Source of the DNA: Diphasiastrum complanatum
Lineage: Eukaryota > Streptophyta > Lycopodiopsida > Lycopodiales > Lycopodiaceae
Length of the DNA: 64,000 bases
Direction: 5' to 3'
Assembly: GCA_029204225.1 (NCBI GenBank)
Contig: CM055097.1
Coordinates: forward strand, 66,434,644 to 66,498,643
This document shows positions 35,618 to 49,265 of the stretch, one piece after another. Position 1 is the first letter of the stretch; each line of letters starts with the position of its first letter. The notes below the pieces were generated by a model. That model searched no databases, was not told the origin of the DNA, and was given only the letters and a program-made list of their open reading frames with translations. A program made the translations under genes and the position numbers.

Positions 35618-38600
35618 GTTGGAGAGAAACATTTAATGCATGATGGAGAAATTTATGCTTGTCTTAATAAAATGCATCTACTCACAAGAAGGGCAATCCA
35701 TTCGAAAGAATTACAAACCGCCTCCATTTGCAATGAAAAATTAAAGCAATTTCAATTATTTTCACACACTACAATCTTACTCGTTTGTGTAGGAATTTCT
35801 TATGGAGATGCTACTTATCACTCAAATCATGCAAGAGTCAACACATTGAGAGTTGAATCAATTGCACAAAAAATAGTGAACTTCAGTGAATGTGGAGCCA
35901 AAAACAAAAATAATATACTTTGATGATCCCCTTAGCTCGCATGGGTATTGAACTTTCTCACAACGTGACTCACCATAATCCTCAATTGGATAAAATAACA
36001 TGTTAGAAATAAAGGTGGAATTTATACTTTCTGTTGAAGAGTAATGCCTATTTTACCCCTTTGGCTAAGCACTAGTTAAGTTGTAAGTTGTATATAACTC
36101 ATGGGGCATGTTAGTAAATAAATACATGAGAACCCCTTTTTTTTTGTAAGTTGAGTAAACTAGTGCAAGTGGCCCACTTGGCCAAGTAGCTCACTCCTAT
36201 GGTTGACACCTAGACCTTCTATGCATGTAAGTGAGGTGCTTGCCTCACAAGGGATTTGGAGGACCCACGCCCTCCTCTCTCTCTCTAGCAATTCATTTCT
36301 TCTTCTAACTTTTGGTGTTGTGAGGTGCTTAAGCAATTCTCCTTGTGTGTGATGTTTTCCATAGCCAAGTTTCTCAAGCTTTCATAGGTGATCTAGTATT
36401 GAAGTTAAATACTCCATAGCTTGGTCTTGCAAATCATCACTTTCTTCCAAGCAATAGGTGACCTAATATTATATGGTAGTGATAGCCACCTCCTTACGAT
36501 TGCACCGTTCTAGGGGAGCTCCTTGCATTTATAATTTGATACTTTAAGTTACAGCAATGTCTACATTGCATGTTCCCATGATTGTGATTAAGTACAACGA
36601 AATGGCAGAAAGTAGAAGTTAACAATTGTACAAATTCTATAAGCCGACCTTCCCCCCCCTCCTTCCCCCCCTTTCTTTTCATGGCTAATTTTAATTTTAT
36701 GTACGAGATGTATAGGATTTTGATTTTTTCAAAATTTTGATTGTTGAGCTCTTTCATGATATTGTCCTCAATTTAGTTGTTGGATTCATAATACTTGGGA
36801 AACGATTTCAACATTATGTAGCTTCTCTCAAATATCTTGATGTGTTTTGTCCTGCTGAATATCTAGACTTCTGGTTAACTATATTGAACTTAGATTGTCC
36901 CAATAAGGTACAATAGATGTCGCCTTTGAAAGTTGCATGTCTTACAGCAGTCTTCGCAACCACATAGACTCACATGCTAACTTTTTTAATAGGTCCACAA
37001 TGCACCTCTATAGACAATAAAGGCATTGTCAATTGCTTCTTGCTACACCATGATTCATCTCTTGATCCCAAATCGAACAAATACTCAATAGTTGGTTTTC
37101 TACCACCAACCCAATCAGTATATGAACGCCCTTGCAATTCCAATCCATTATCATCACTATATTCAATCCTATAGTTATACGTGCCTTAATCAACCCCAAA
37201 ATTCTCTTGGCCACCTTCCATTGAGCCTCCTCGGGCTTGCTCATGTATGGACTAACAAACCCCCAACGATATATACTATATTCAGTCTCATGGATGAGAA
37301 CATCAACAAGTTGTCTATATAGTGTTTCGTCTAGCTCAATCATAGTCACAACTCAATTTGAATCAAGATTTGACACAACATTTGCATATTTGAATTGCAT
37401 GCAAAACGATTCGAAAAGACCACGAATTTTCAAATAAATCTAAGAATAAACTGGAAAATCGATCTTTGAGAGATACCAATTTAAAAAAAGGATTCGAATC
37501 TTCAACTTATTTAGAGGAGCTTGAATTGCGATTCGCTACTACTATGCCTCCGATTATTTGGCCTTTTTTGACAACTTATCACTTGCGTAGATGGGAATAG
37601 AGATGGGATGGGGTTGCATTCATGCATATTGAATGCTTTCAAAATTTCTTACACATTTGGCTCAAGAAATAGATATTTTTTCTTCTTCCATACCTTTGTC
37701 CCAATTAATAGTCTGAGTCCTTAATCCACAACTTGCTTTCTAGATGTTTACTTTCCCTTGCCTTGTTTCCGCTTTGGCCAACTTTCTCACCTTTGCTCCA
37801 GGCATTGCTTTGAAGTACTTTCCTTGCCCTTGCCTTGCTTTCTCTTTGGCCTCTTTAAAGCTTTTTCTTCTTTGTGGCAAAGGCTTGCTCCACATAATCT
37901 TCATGTGCTATGAGATTTTGCCTTCCAATCTTTGTTGAAGGGAGCTCTTCAAAACAATCTTTCTCTCCCCCACCAACAAGAATTATAAAATAGTATATGA
38001 AATTATGAATATGGAAGAATATTAAAAACAATGGACACCAAACCAAATCCAAGTTTCAATTGCATCCTTGAAGTCATATGCTTTGTAAATTGCTCCATAA
38101 TTGTTTATCCTACATTTATTTGCAGTTTTCATTCTCTTGAGTAACTGAAGTTTGAAACATGATACACCCCGAGCCTCCTTAAGAACCTTAGCTTCCCTAA
38201 TATGAGGGATGCACAAACAAGTTAATATTGTGGTGAGCCTTTTCATTCCCTTCGAATTCTTTTGCCTCATTTTTTATATGAGGTCTTTTCGGTGCAGAGA
38301 AAACATGCCCTACTTGAAAATAGTGGTGCTTGCCAAGTGGTATGTAGAAACCTAAGGTTGCTAGGGCTTTCTCTCTAGAGCTTTGATATGGCACACATTC
38401 TCTTATCTAACTTGGTGGTCATTGATAACTCTCGAAACAAAGGGATGCTCTCACCTCCCAACAGGCTATGGAATGTCCAAGAACTACTAGTAGCTTTGAT
38501 ATGGTACAGGAATTTTAAATGGAGACGCTATACTTAGCACTCAAATTGTGCAAATGCCCAACACATTGAGACTTGGATCAATTACACAAAAACCACACAA

Positions 38601-41600
38601 TTTATTGAATAAATACCAAAAAACACAAGTGCAACACATTGATAAGCTCCTTAGCTCCTGTAGGTGTTGGATTGTCTCATAGTAAGACTCAACACAATCC
38701 TAACTGAACAAAGCTACTCACTAGCAATGGTGATGTGTATTCATATTCTCAAAGAAGCTCGCGAGCCTACCTATGGTGGCTAGCTGTAGCAACCTACTAG
38801 TCTATGGTGGTCGTAGAGAGGCCACTATCTACAAGAAAGTATTACAGAATCGATATAGAGAATTGTTCAGGTACATTTTCCACCGCTCCCAAACCATACT
38901 AAACAAGCCAAGTGGCAGCCCCATCTGGTAGCTCACAAGTTATCATTTCATGCTCTAGGTCAGTACCAGCTGCTCATAAACCGAACTAGCTTGGTTTACT
39001 CCTCTTAAGCAAAACTTTTTTAATCTAAGTACAATTGAGATCTGGTAGAATACTCATACAAAGAAATGTTCATGACACGTTAAACACAAAAAGGAAACTA
39101 TAAAACTCTTGTAGCATATCTGTGAAGGGCAGCCTAATCCAGTCACAACAATCATACCTCTGGCAAGTAGAGCCGGCTTCTTTGATTGGACCAGCTACTC
39201 ATGTCATCAGACAAAGCAGAAACGTTCCTATCTAACTCTTTAGACATGTCAGATAGGTTCTCAGCCTTGCATCTATCAGGAACATCCAATTTAGCAGTTT
39301 CCTTTTCGACTGCCTGTTGTATTTTGCTGCTAAAATCCGCTACCTTAATAGGCCTGCTGGTTTCCATATCTGACAGCTTAGCCTTATTTACTCCTGCTTT
39401 AAATCCGTTGCTAGATTCTGCACACATTTTCAATAAAGAATGATGGTCCTTCATGCTAGTAGATATCTCTAACATTACTTTTTCCAAGATATACTTTCAG
39501 GCTAAAAGAAAAGATGTGCTAAAATAATATTCAACAAAAGAGTTTTAAGGTCAAATAGAATCTACCAGAGAACATCTTCAATTAACAAAGACAAAATCAC
39601 TAAAAGTAGAGGCATCTATTCTTTGATTTGAAGACAACAATTCAAATAGCAAACAGAAAACTTCTCATCAAACACCATTTACTCTTTGTCTTTGCCAAGA
39701 ACGACTGTGAATACTATTTCCTACTACCAGCTACATGATAATTGTCCACAAAATTCTATACGGCTTACAAGACTTGTTTGAGGAATTCCAAGAAACTGTT
39801 TCAATTCTGTGCACACTAAAGCCATATCCACCTCTCCCATTACTTTGAAGGCTGTAAAATCTAGCGGATTAACCTTTCGGTAGATCAAATAATGGAATGC
39901 TTTCCCCACCAAGGAAAAAGCAGGCCCTTTGATAAAAAAAGTCCTGAAAGATGAGGAGTGGGAGATAGGAACCATAGGAATACCAGGTACTCACACAATG
40001 TGTAAAAATAGTTCATTTTGTTAGTCCTTTCATATTGAATCAGTCATTTTGAACCTGTATGTCTCAACTTTCAAATTCAACTCTCAACATATGTTCAGAA
40101 AATGCCAAAGATTGGAAACCCCAGCTTGAATTTGTCAACATATACTCATGAGATGCCCAAAAACCCTCAATATTGATTTAGAAAAATAATAGCTGATGAG
40201 TTCTCTCTGAGGCAGGGGCCATCTTAAGGAGGGTCTGCATCTACTTTTTGGGATTAAGTTTTGGTCACTTATATGAAAACTTTGAACCTTTTATTACACA
40301 CTTCTATGATGAAATTTTAGGTCCTCTTTGTAACTCATTTCTTGGTTTTGATAGCATGATGCTAGTGAATGTACAATTTCAAAACTTGATATCAAGGCAG
40401 CAAGCTCCGGAATGGTCTGAACTTTGTTGGGAATGCTTACACAAAAGTTCGAGTTTTCAATTAATAAACTCCAAAGCGCCCGTTTTACTATGTTAAGTCC
40501 AAAACAAAAATGTCCCCAGACTATTATCTCATAATAAACTAGCCTTATATAGACACATTTGATTAGAAACAACAAAATACATGCCTGCATCACAGTGATA
40601 AATATTGTTGGAATATAAACGTCTGTGTTCCTCTAAGTGTTACACAAAGTAAAGAAAAGCAACGAGAAATAAAGAGGACATTTTGTAAATAACGAAAAGA
40701 ATTAATAGTGATCCACAGTATTTCATTATTATCTTTGAGCTCTCAAACGATTTGAACACAAAAATAATCTTAAAAAACAAGCCACAATATTCTTCTCCTT
40801 GCTAAGGAAAATGAACAAGGACTGATAACTATCCAAAAGACTAGCATCAAGAACTGATCCACCCATTATGCTTTTTGATCTCGGATCAAAAGAAAACACT
40901 TGCCTTTTTGGCAAGCATCGTATTGCATGGGTTACATGGAATTGCATGGGATTGCATGGGTTACATGGAAACTTAGAGGAGCAAAACAAAAATCCATACA
41001 ACGAACCAATGATGCACTTATATATTAAGGGCAACATAGGAAAAACCATTTTCCAAAGTTGATGTCAATATGATTTTGCCATTGACTTCACAATCAACTG
41101 GCTGCTGCTGAAGTGTGGAACCTTGTTGGACCTGCTTGTGTTGTTGAAACTCTTTCTCTAATACTTTAACAGCCTTATCAGGAACAGATATATCTGCTTC
41201 AGCAGCATCAGGAGCATTCAAAGGAGACGGGGGGAGTAGATCGCGTATTATTTCAGCACAAAGCTTCCTCATGTTATTACCAACTGTGCTCATTTGATTT
41301 TCAACATATTTACTGGCCTCCTGGAAAAAAAAAAGTGCCTGTGAGTCTTCTATTCAAAAAGGAACAATATTAAATGCTACTAGCATGATTTCTTAAAACT
41401 AGGAGCTTAATAGACCAGTATCATTTTCAAGAACATGATCAGAAGTTATATGTAGTGAAAAATCTTCTTGATGTTATTTGTACCAAAAATAAAGCATATG
41501 AGTTGTTGACAATTGTATCCTTAAGCAGCAAAGTGTGCAGACTCAAGACCGATTAAGCTGTATAAACCAACTACGGCTATCATTCATGAAGCTGTATTGC

Positions 41601-44600
41601 TTAAGTTAATATAGTGTTTTGGGACTTGTTCAAATCTCAAAAAGATGAATTAAGCTCAGCCAAGACAGCACCACGTATTTGCAGCTACTGAAACTAAGCA
41701 TTCTAGCTTAAGCAGTGGTTGAAGCAGTATCAACTTTTCAAAAGATTACAACAAACCGGAAATCACAAAGCAAATATGATTGGCTCACAAATGTTGGTAC
41801 AAATATGAATACAACTCGTTGACTGAGTTGAAAATAATTGTGGGTGCGGATGCACATGTTGAGGCAACATTTGACATTGTACTTTGGAGTGAAAACATCA
41901 TTCATCTCTGCCTTGAATAATATAACAGGATCCCCTAGAGGCCACCAAACAAATCACTTGCATATGTAGATCCAAGTAAATTTCAAAACAGCTGTTTTCT
42001 CGCATAGCAACAAATACATGTATATGCATGTATGTGTCATATGTATACATAAATAAAGTGGAAAGTTTATTACAGCAGATAGTTTCCTATTTGCCCAGGT
42101 AGTGACAAGAATATTGCAGGTAGAAGAAACATGATGCTTTTCAGGCCAAAGACTTTTTATGGCTATATTTTCTGCTGAGACGTTGAGATTATTGCAGACA
42201 CACGAGCTTGCACTACTTGAAGGGAGTCCCACACCCTCATGCAGCTACTCATTCCTGTGTCTTCAAAATTATTATGAACAGGCACATGTGGGGCAAGGAA
42301 ATGAACCTGGGTGTCCAAGTCCAAGCCAAGCATGATCCACCACCACACCACACGAGGGCCGATCTCTTTGTCTTCATTGAGTGATGACGATTCTCCTAAA
42401 AAGATATCAAAGACACCTGAAAATGAGCTGCTCTGCAGGCCCTCCATAAAAAAAACAATACCTCGTTCTCCCTTGAAGAAGCTCACAATTTATGCGACCA
42501 AAAGCTACCCAATGAAGACCCATTCAGAAGTACACAATCTTGTTTAGGTTTTCTAGTCTCCCGTAATGGATAAGCATTAAACTATCAGCTCTCCTTCCCA
42601 TAAATGCAGTTAAGTCAACCCTTTGACTAAGTTCCCCAAAATAATTATTACAGGTAAGGATGCAAAAGTGGTTCGTAAGGATCCATCATCCAAGCCACTG
42701 AATCCTAACCCTGGGTTCTCCTAACAGAAACGTAGTAGCCAATGTTTGCCAAACTACCAAAATTGCTAGAAATACTAAGTCAAAAAGAATGCAGCGAAAT
42801 AAGTAGGCCAAAAATGAAGCCGAAAAAATGAATATCTCCAAGAAGATGCTGCTAAAATTAGTGTGTCAAAGATGTCACAGTAATGAATATTTTAGAGAAG
42901 ATGCCCAAAAAAGGAAATATGTCGAAGCTGATATGGCACAAAAAGATTGTGCCACAAGCGGTCATGAAGTAAAAATAGGAGGAAATGTTCGTGATTCGTA
43001 TTAGGGCTAAGTATTGCAAGCAGCCACCTTGTGCCATAGGTGCTATGCATATTTATGAGAATGATGATAAAGATGACTTCACTTTATGTGCAGATTTTAC
43101 GGGAGCCACGAAAAGTTCCAAAGCCTCCATCATCTTCTGTTACAAAATGCCATGCACAGTTAGCTTATGCTACTTGGGCTAGGTAAGTGGGACTTTGGCT
43201 ACAGGTACAAGTCTCAAGCAAATAGTTTATTATTCTGGCATTCTATTATAGGCAATCATACTCTCATGCATCAATGTTCCAAAACATACCCTGTGAAGGA
43301 CATATGGAGGTTGCCAATTTACATACTATATTATAGAGTACCCAAATGTCACAGAGATAGGTGACTTCATGGCACAGGCAATCTCTAAATTATTTCTATT
43401 GAGAGGAACAAATATTCAGGCGTCAATTGATGGCCCATCCGGGAAGGTTTCTTTGGAATTGGCAGAACATTGCATGTCTATAGCTCAGAATGGGCATACA
43501 TATACATTCCATGGCATCGTTTGTCAACAAGACTACCACCTTATTTCTGGTAAGCGATTTGCAGGTAGCTTCTCTAAGAACTATGTTGCAGCTATAGCCA
43601 TTACAAAATCTTCTATAAAACCTCAAGGCTTAGTTATTATAAGAGCATATATGTTTGTTCTGTCAAGGAATTATTGTTGCCTTCACTAGTTCAAGCGTGA
43701 ATCTTCCATATTCGAAAGTTCAAGGCCCTGAAATGCTTCAGCCACACAATTTCTCACGCAGTCAACTCCTTAGTGCATGGATGTTTGTTCTGTGAAGAAA
43801 TTGTTGTTGCCTTCACTAGTTCAAGGCTAAACCATCAATAGTTCAAGGCCATAAGGTGCCTCAGCCACTTTATTTCTCACGTAGCTAGTTCCTTGATGCA
43901 GCAGTATCAGTGAGTCTTCGATAAACCCAAAACAGTGCCATCATTGCAATGTGTTCAATTTGATAGTTAAAAACAAAATAGTCAGTAGGTGGGGAACCTA
44001 GAAGTTGATGTGTATTTCGTACCCACAAGTAATGTGTTTTATGTACTTAAGTGTGGATTTAAGTCATGAAGCTCAAGCCTCAGTCAAACTCAAAAAAGTC
44101 AAGGACATGTAGAATAGTTTGAGGATATAAAATATCTAATGAGGAGCTTTTTAGGGCGGTACGGCATTCCCTACCCAGCACCCCTGATTAATAGTGAGGT
44201 GGCTTTGCAAGGCCTATAAATACCACACCTCTCTCCTCAAAGGAGAAGATTCCAACTAAGAGAGCCATGTTGTTGTGAAACAGTTAAACACGTCCAAAAG
44301 AGCTTATACTTAGGTGTGGTATGTTGTTTGTTCTTGCTATTTATTGTTAATGTGTGTGCTTCAAATCCTTCAGCATATTGTGATCTGTGTACTGTGGTGA
44401 TTTCAACATAAGCATCATTGAATGATTATAAAGACTTCAAAAGCGCCCTGAAGTTGAGATCAGCAATGTACATAGCAATACTTTCTCTCCATGTAAGATG
44501 TGCGCATCAGTTAGCCTTACAAAATGTACAAACTCGTGACTACTGGTCACATGCCCATTTTCCACCTACCCTTGCCAAAATACTTCAACTTGTAAAGTGG

Positions 44601-44978
44601 ATATACTTGGGGATCTTTTGCATGCCTTCTCTGACTGAAAGCTGCCTTCTACATGAAAGTAACCATGGGTCTCTTTCTTGATCCCTAGACTGGTGGGATG
44701 CTGTCCTCTCTCTTATGATAATCACGTGTTACAGAAACGCGTTTTGGAAATATGAAATTTTTTTTCAGAAACGTTTTTTTTTAATTTTTTTTTTTTTTGG
44801 TTTTTTTTTGTGCAATATGGGTATCAAGTGAAAGCTCTAATTAAGAGCATGACTACTGTGTATTTTGCCGAATGTTTCGGGTGCAGGATGGTCTAGTTTA
44901 GGTGCATTAACTCCCAGGTTTACGCTTTAACTCCCAGGTGCAATAATAAAAAAACATGATGCCCCAAAATTCTCCCTC

Positions 44979-45031
<53 letters not shown>

Positions 45032-48000
45032 GATGGAGATGGCGAGGGCGCTGCAGTAGGAGTGGTCCTTGTCTATGGCCAGGAAAGGTAAGGGGAGCCC
45101 ACGCTGCCCCCCCTCACGGACTTCTACTCGTGGCCAGATGGCTCCTTCACCATCGCTGAGTAGCCAGGAGCCTCCATTGCGGGTCTCTACAGATTTGCTA
45201 AGTGGCCAGGTATCGCGGGTCTCCACAGATCAGGAGCCTCCATCGCGGGTCTCTACACGGTTGACACATCGCTAACCAGCCAGATATCGCGGGTCTCTAC
45301 ACCATCGCTAGCTGGCCAGGTCTTTCCACCGCGGATCTCCACTGATGAAACCAGCTCCATCGCTCCACCAGCTCCACCAGTTCCACTGATGAAACCAGCT
45401 CCAGCTCTAATGTCCACCAGCGCTGCACCCGGCTCCAGCATCGATGCAGATCCGTTGTCTCCTAGCGCTACAGCTCCTCCTCTGTCCACCAGCGCTCCAG
45501 ATTGCAATGATACCAAAGTCCCTCTCTCGCTGTCCACCAGCGCTACAGAGGCATTCACTCTTGTTTCCAATCAGTATGCCAATGCTGTGAGACAAAATCG
45601 TGGGCTTCTCTGTTCAAGGAGGATGTTAGGGAGGGTACACCATCCTTCAACCGAGTCATTTCGGCCACCATATCCGAAGAGCGAATGCGAGAATACAAAG
45701 CCCTGAATATTAGGGTCCGCGGAGTTGAAGACACCAACGATCCAATGACTGAAGCAGCCAGCTTTCTCTTCAGACATTATCCGATATGAGGAGCGGGGTT
45801 ATGTTCTTTTAGCTGGCGACTTTAACCAGGCAGACAGAGTTCCATAGAGCAGAGGATGATCCACAGCGGATACATGCTTTAGACTGGGATGATCTTGGCC
45901 TCCGGCGACGATCAGCAGATGCAAAGGGTCCAGTTACTGCATACAGAGAGCAGATGCTTCAGTTGGGCTCGAGGCTCATGGATTGGCCATCTATAATGGC
46001 TTATTGCAGTGGCCTGATTCAGGTGACTTTACTTGTTTTCCACACAGTGGAGGGAGTAGTGTTGTTGACTATTTCATGGGATTGCCGTCTCTCCTCCCCT
46101 ACATTTCATCTTTCCTGGTTCACCGTACCACTTTGTCTGACCACTCATACCTCTCTCTCTCTATTGGCCTTCTTCACACCCCATGTACTAATACCCTAAC
46201 TCCTGGCAACAAAACAGTGTACCGCTATCATCCTCAAAACACCCCAAGGTACAAGGAAGCATTATCTGACCTCCTGACTCATTTCCCTTACGACGATACT
46301 TTGACGGACCAGTCTCTTTTTCTTGTCCGGACCTTGCATATCGCTGCATCCCTTGCTTTCCCATCTCCACGGCCCAAGCACTTACGACATAATCGACCAC
46401 ACAACCCCTGGTATGACCACGAGTGTAACCAACTTCATCTGGATTTGATTTACGCACGCTGCCACTTTTCCCATATGGTAAAGGACTTATCCCGTGTATA
46501 CCGTAGAACCACCCGAAAAAAGAAAACTACTTACGAAATCGGCCAGGGGAAGAAGATGATGGACCTTCTCTTTAGCTCCTCGTCGCGATCATTTTCGCAA
46601 AAATTCCTCTCACGAGCACCTCCACCCCAGATCACAGATCTTAGCACATGGGTAACCTATGCCACATCGTTGTACACTGTTCCTGACACCCCTCCACTTC
46701 CTACACATCCCTACACATGTACTTCTGATATATTCTCTCCAGCCATAGTAGAAGAGGCCATTGACCGATTAAATCTACATAAGGCCAAGGATATTGATGA
46801 TCTAGAAGCTGAACTTTTGAAGCAAGTTGCTGACATTCTCTCACCCTTCCTCTCTCTCCTCTTTAACAACTCTATCACATCTGGTTTCCCCTCACCCTGG
46901 TCCACAAACCTTATCCATCCTATCCATAAAGGCGGTGATCCCATGAAAGCCGACAAGTATCGTACCATCATGATCAGTCACCTCTTTGCCAAGGTTTATG
47001 GTTCTATTCTTCAGTCAGAGATCAGTACAAAGATGGATACCCGAGCACTGCATGCCATAGGTCAGGCAGGTTTCAGACCAGGATATACCACATCAGATCA
47101 TATTTTCACCCTGAGATCCATCATTGAGGAAGCTAAGGCCAGGAGAGAGCGTGTATATTGCTGCTTTGTGGATTTCCGCAAGGCCTTTGAATCTGTGCCT
47201 TGACATCTACTGATACAGAGACTTCGGGACCGTGGCCTCCAAGAGGATATCATACAGGCAGTTGTGGCATTGTACAGACGAGTTATTGGTCGTATCCGAG
47301 TATCAAGAGTTGTATCACCAGAGATAGAGAGTACCATTGGGGTTAAGCAGAGATGTCCTCTCTCTCCTACACTCTTTGGTTTATATATAGACGAGCTTGA
47401 GCAGGTTATACAGACAGAGGGAGTGAGGGATGCACATTGGGTGACGTCGTTATCGCTATCCTATTATATGCTGATGATGTGGTTTTGCTTTCGAGGACGA
47501 GGGAAGGTTTGCAGCGGCATCTTGACGCGCTTCACTCTTTTTGTACTCAGTGGGGATTATCAGTGAATGTGGCCAAAACCAAAGTTATGGTATTTAACAC
47601 CTCTAGATCCTTCATGATGCGACAGGTGCTTTTATGGGAGGAGCATCCACTTGAGGTAGTTGACTCCTACACATACCTAGAGGTGGTATTTTCTGGTCCC
47701 ACTTTCAGCATGCGACAGGCGGCATTTTCCCGACTACGGAAGGATTATGCATCGTTGGTAGAGTTGGAGAGATTATGTTTCAGCTCACATGTTAGAGATG
47801 CGACTAGTAAGTGCCGACTCTTTGACACTATGGTCGTTCCCTCAACTCTATATGCATCAGAGACATGGAGTACTGGCTTGATGGCTACCGAGTGGGCGCG
47901 CATCTCACGACTTCAGATTGGTATGCTCTCTCAGATGATACGGGCTAAGCCCTCTATCCCACATCATATTATAATGGCAGAGTTTGTCGTCCCTCCTATT

Positions 48001-49110
48001 CAAATAGAGGCACTGTTCCATATTGTCACATTCATACAGCGCCTAGAGGATCTCCAGGGTAGAGGCACACACTATGCTACAGCAGCTCTGTCGTCCTCCC
48101 AGCACCTACACTCTGAGGGGCACTCCTTCTCGTGGTATTCCCAGGCCTGTTGTCTCCTCTCCACATTGAGTATTCACATTACGGATCTACCAGCTGGTAC
48201 TCATCAGTATATTAGAGGATACTTATACAGGGCATATCTTCAAAGCACTTGGCAGGATCCATCTGGGGTGAAGACGGAGTTTTATCGGACACATTTTCTA
48301 TCTCGAGATCCTGCTGGGTATCCCATTGTACCCAGATACCTAGTAGACAGTATCTCACACAGATTGCGGATAGTGATGGGTCAGTTCCGGGTTTCCTCTC
48401 ACCAGTTAGCCATTCAGACTGGTACATATAGGGGCATCCCGAGAGACGCGTGAATTTGTAGTATGTGTGACCTACATGATATAGAGGATGAGTTTCATTT
48501 TCTCTTCAGATGCCCAGCTTACTATGAGATTCGAGGGAGACACTACCTGTTTCGAGACCATCCACTTGCACTCTCTGCCTTGATATCGTATGAGGACTCC
48601 AGATGTGAAAGAAACAAGATTACAATAAAACAGGAAACAGTGCTATGCACAAGGAGAGTCAAGCATCATAGATGTCTCTCTGCTGTGAAAAAATGATGTA
48701 AAGTATGCTGTGGCACTGTCTCTGTGCGAGCTGCGTCTCTCTGTCATCGAGTAGATGATCGGTGGTGTCTACGCTGTCGTGAAGTTGCAGGCTGTGGCCT
48801 GCGGGCTGGCTATCTCTCTGGTCGACGACACTGTCTCTGCCATCTATGTATGGTGGCATCTGGAATCTCAGCCTCTCCATCAGAGTCACTACTCTCCTGC
48901 CTCTGTCTCCGACGGGATAGACACTCCTGTATGCTCAGCTGTATCAGGGGGGAGGTGTCAACGTCAAGACTCGCCATACGCAGGTCTATTATCTCCCGGA
49001 TCATTGGTTGAGCTTTCACGCTCCCACCGGGCACACTTGACATGTACCTTTTTTTCAGTCCTATGTACCTTAGGGTATTCCATGGACATTAATAAAGAAC
49101 TTTCTTTCTT

Positions 49111-49142
<32 letters not shown>

Positions 49143-49217
49143 GATCCAACAAACTGAACAAAAATGCTGAATCATGCTAAACAAAAACCATGCTAAGTGT
49201 TCTGAACCAATCACCAT

Positions 49218-49265
<48 letters not shown>

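Larger units (their letters stand above)
45030..49141 (+). mobile_element. APE-type LINE, near full length, decayed
   Basis: A plus-strand non-LTR retrotransposon lies antisense within the longest upstream intron of the unidentified gene. Order: a Pro/Ser-rich leader with direct subrepeats (45170-45300), an ORF1-like remnant (45589-45789), an apurinic-type endonuclease remnant, reverse transcriptase, a C-terminal Cys/His segment (48463-48530), then a 3'UTR ending with ttaataaagaactttctttc and a CT tract. It carries several frameshifts and stops, so it is immobile. Terminal target duplications were not identified; both ends run into CT repeats. Confidence 0.8.

Noticed and set aside
40921-40980. 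Short repeat attgcatgggttacatgga as a functional site
   Set aside because: It is a small tandem duplication in an intron with no sign of function.
42163-42486. Minus-strand 107-codon frame as an extra exon of the unidentified gene
   Set aside because: No matching splice sites and phases were found, and the opposite strand reads at least as protein-like. Left unassigned.
44927-45226. Minus-strand 99-codon frame with a run of Arg-Glu repeats, and plus-strand Ser-Leu run frames at the same place
   Set aside because: They are translations of the CT/GA microsatellite with flanking LINE leader. The same applies to frames at 29258-29498, 48964-49180 and 50584-50820.
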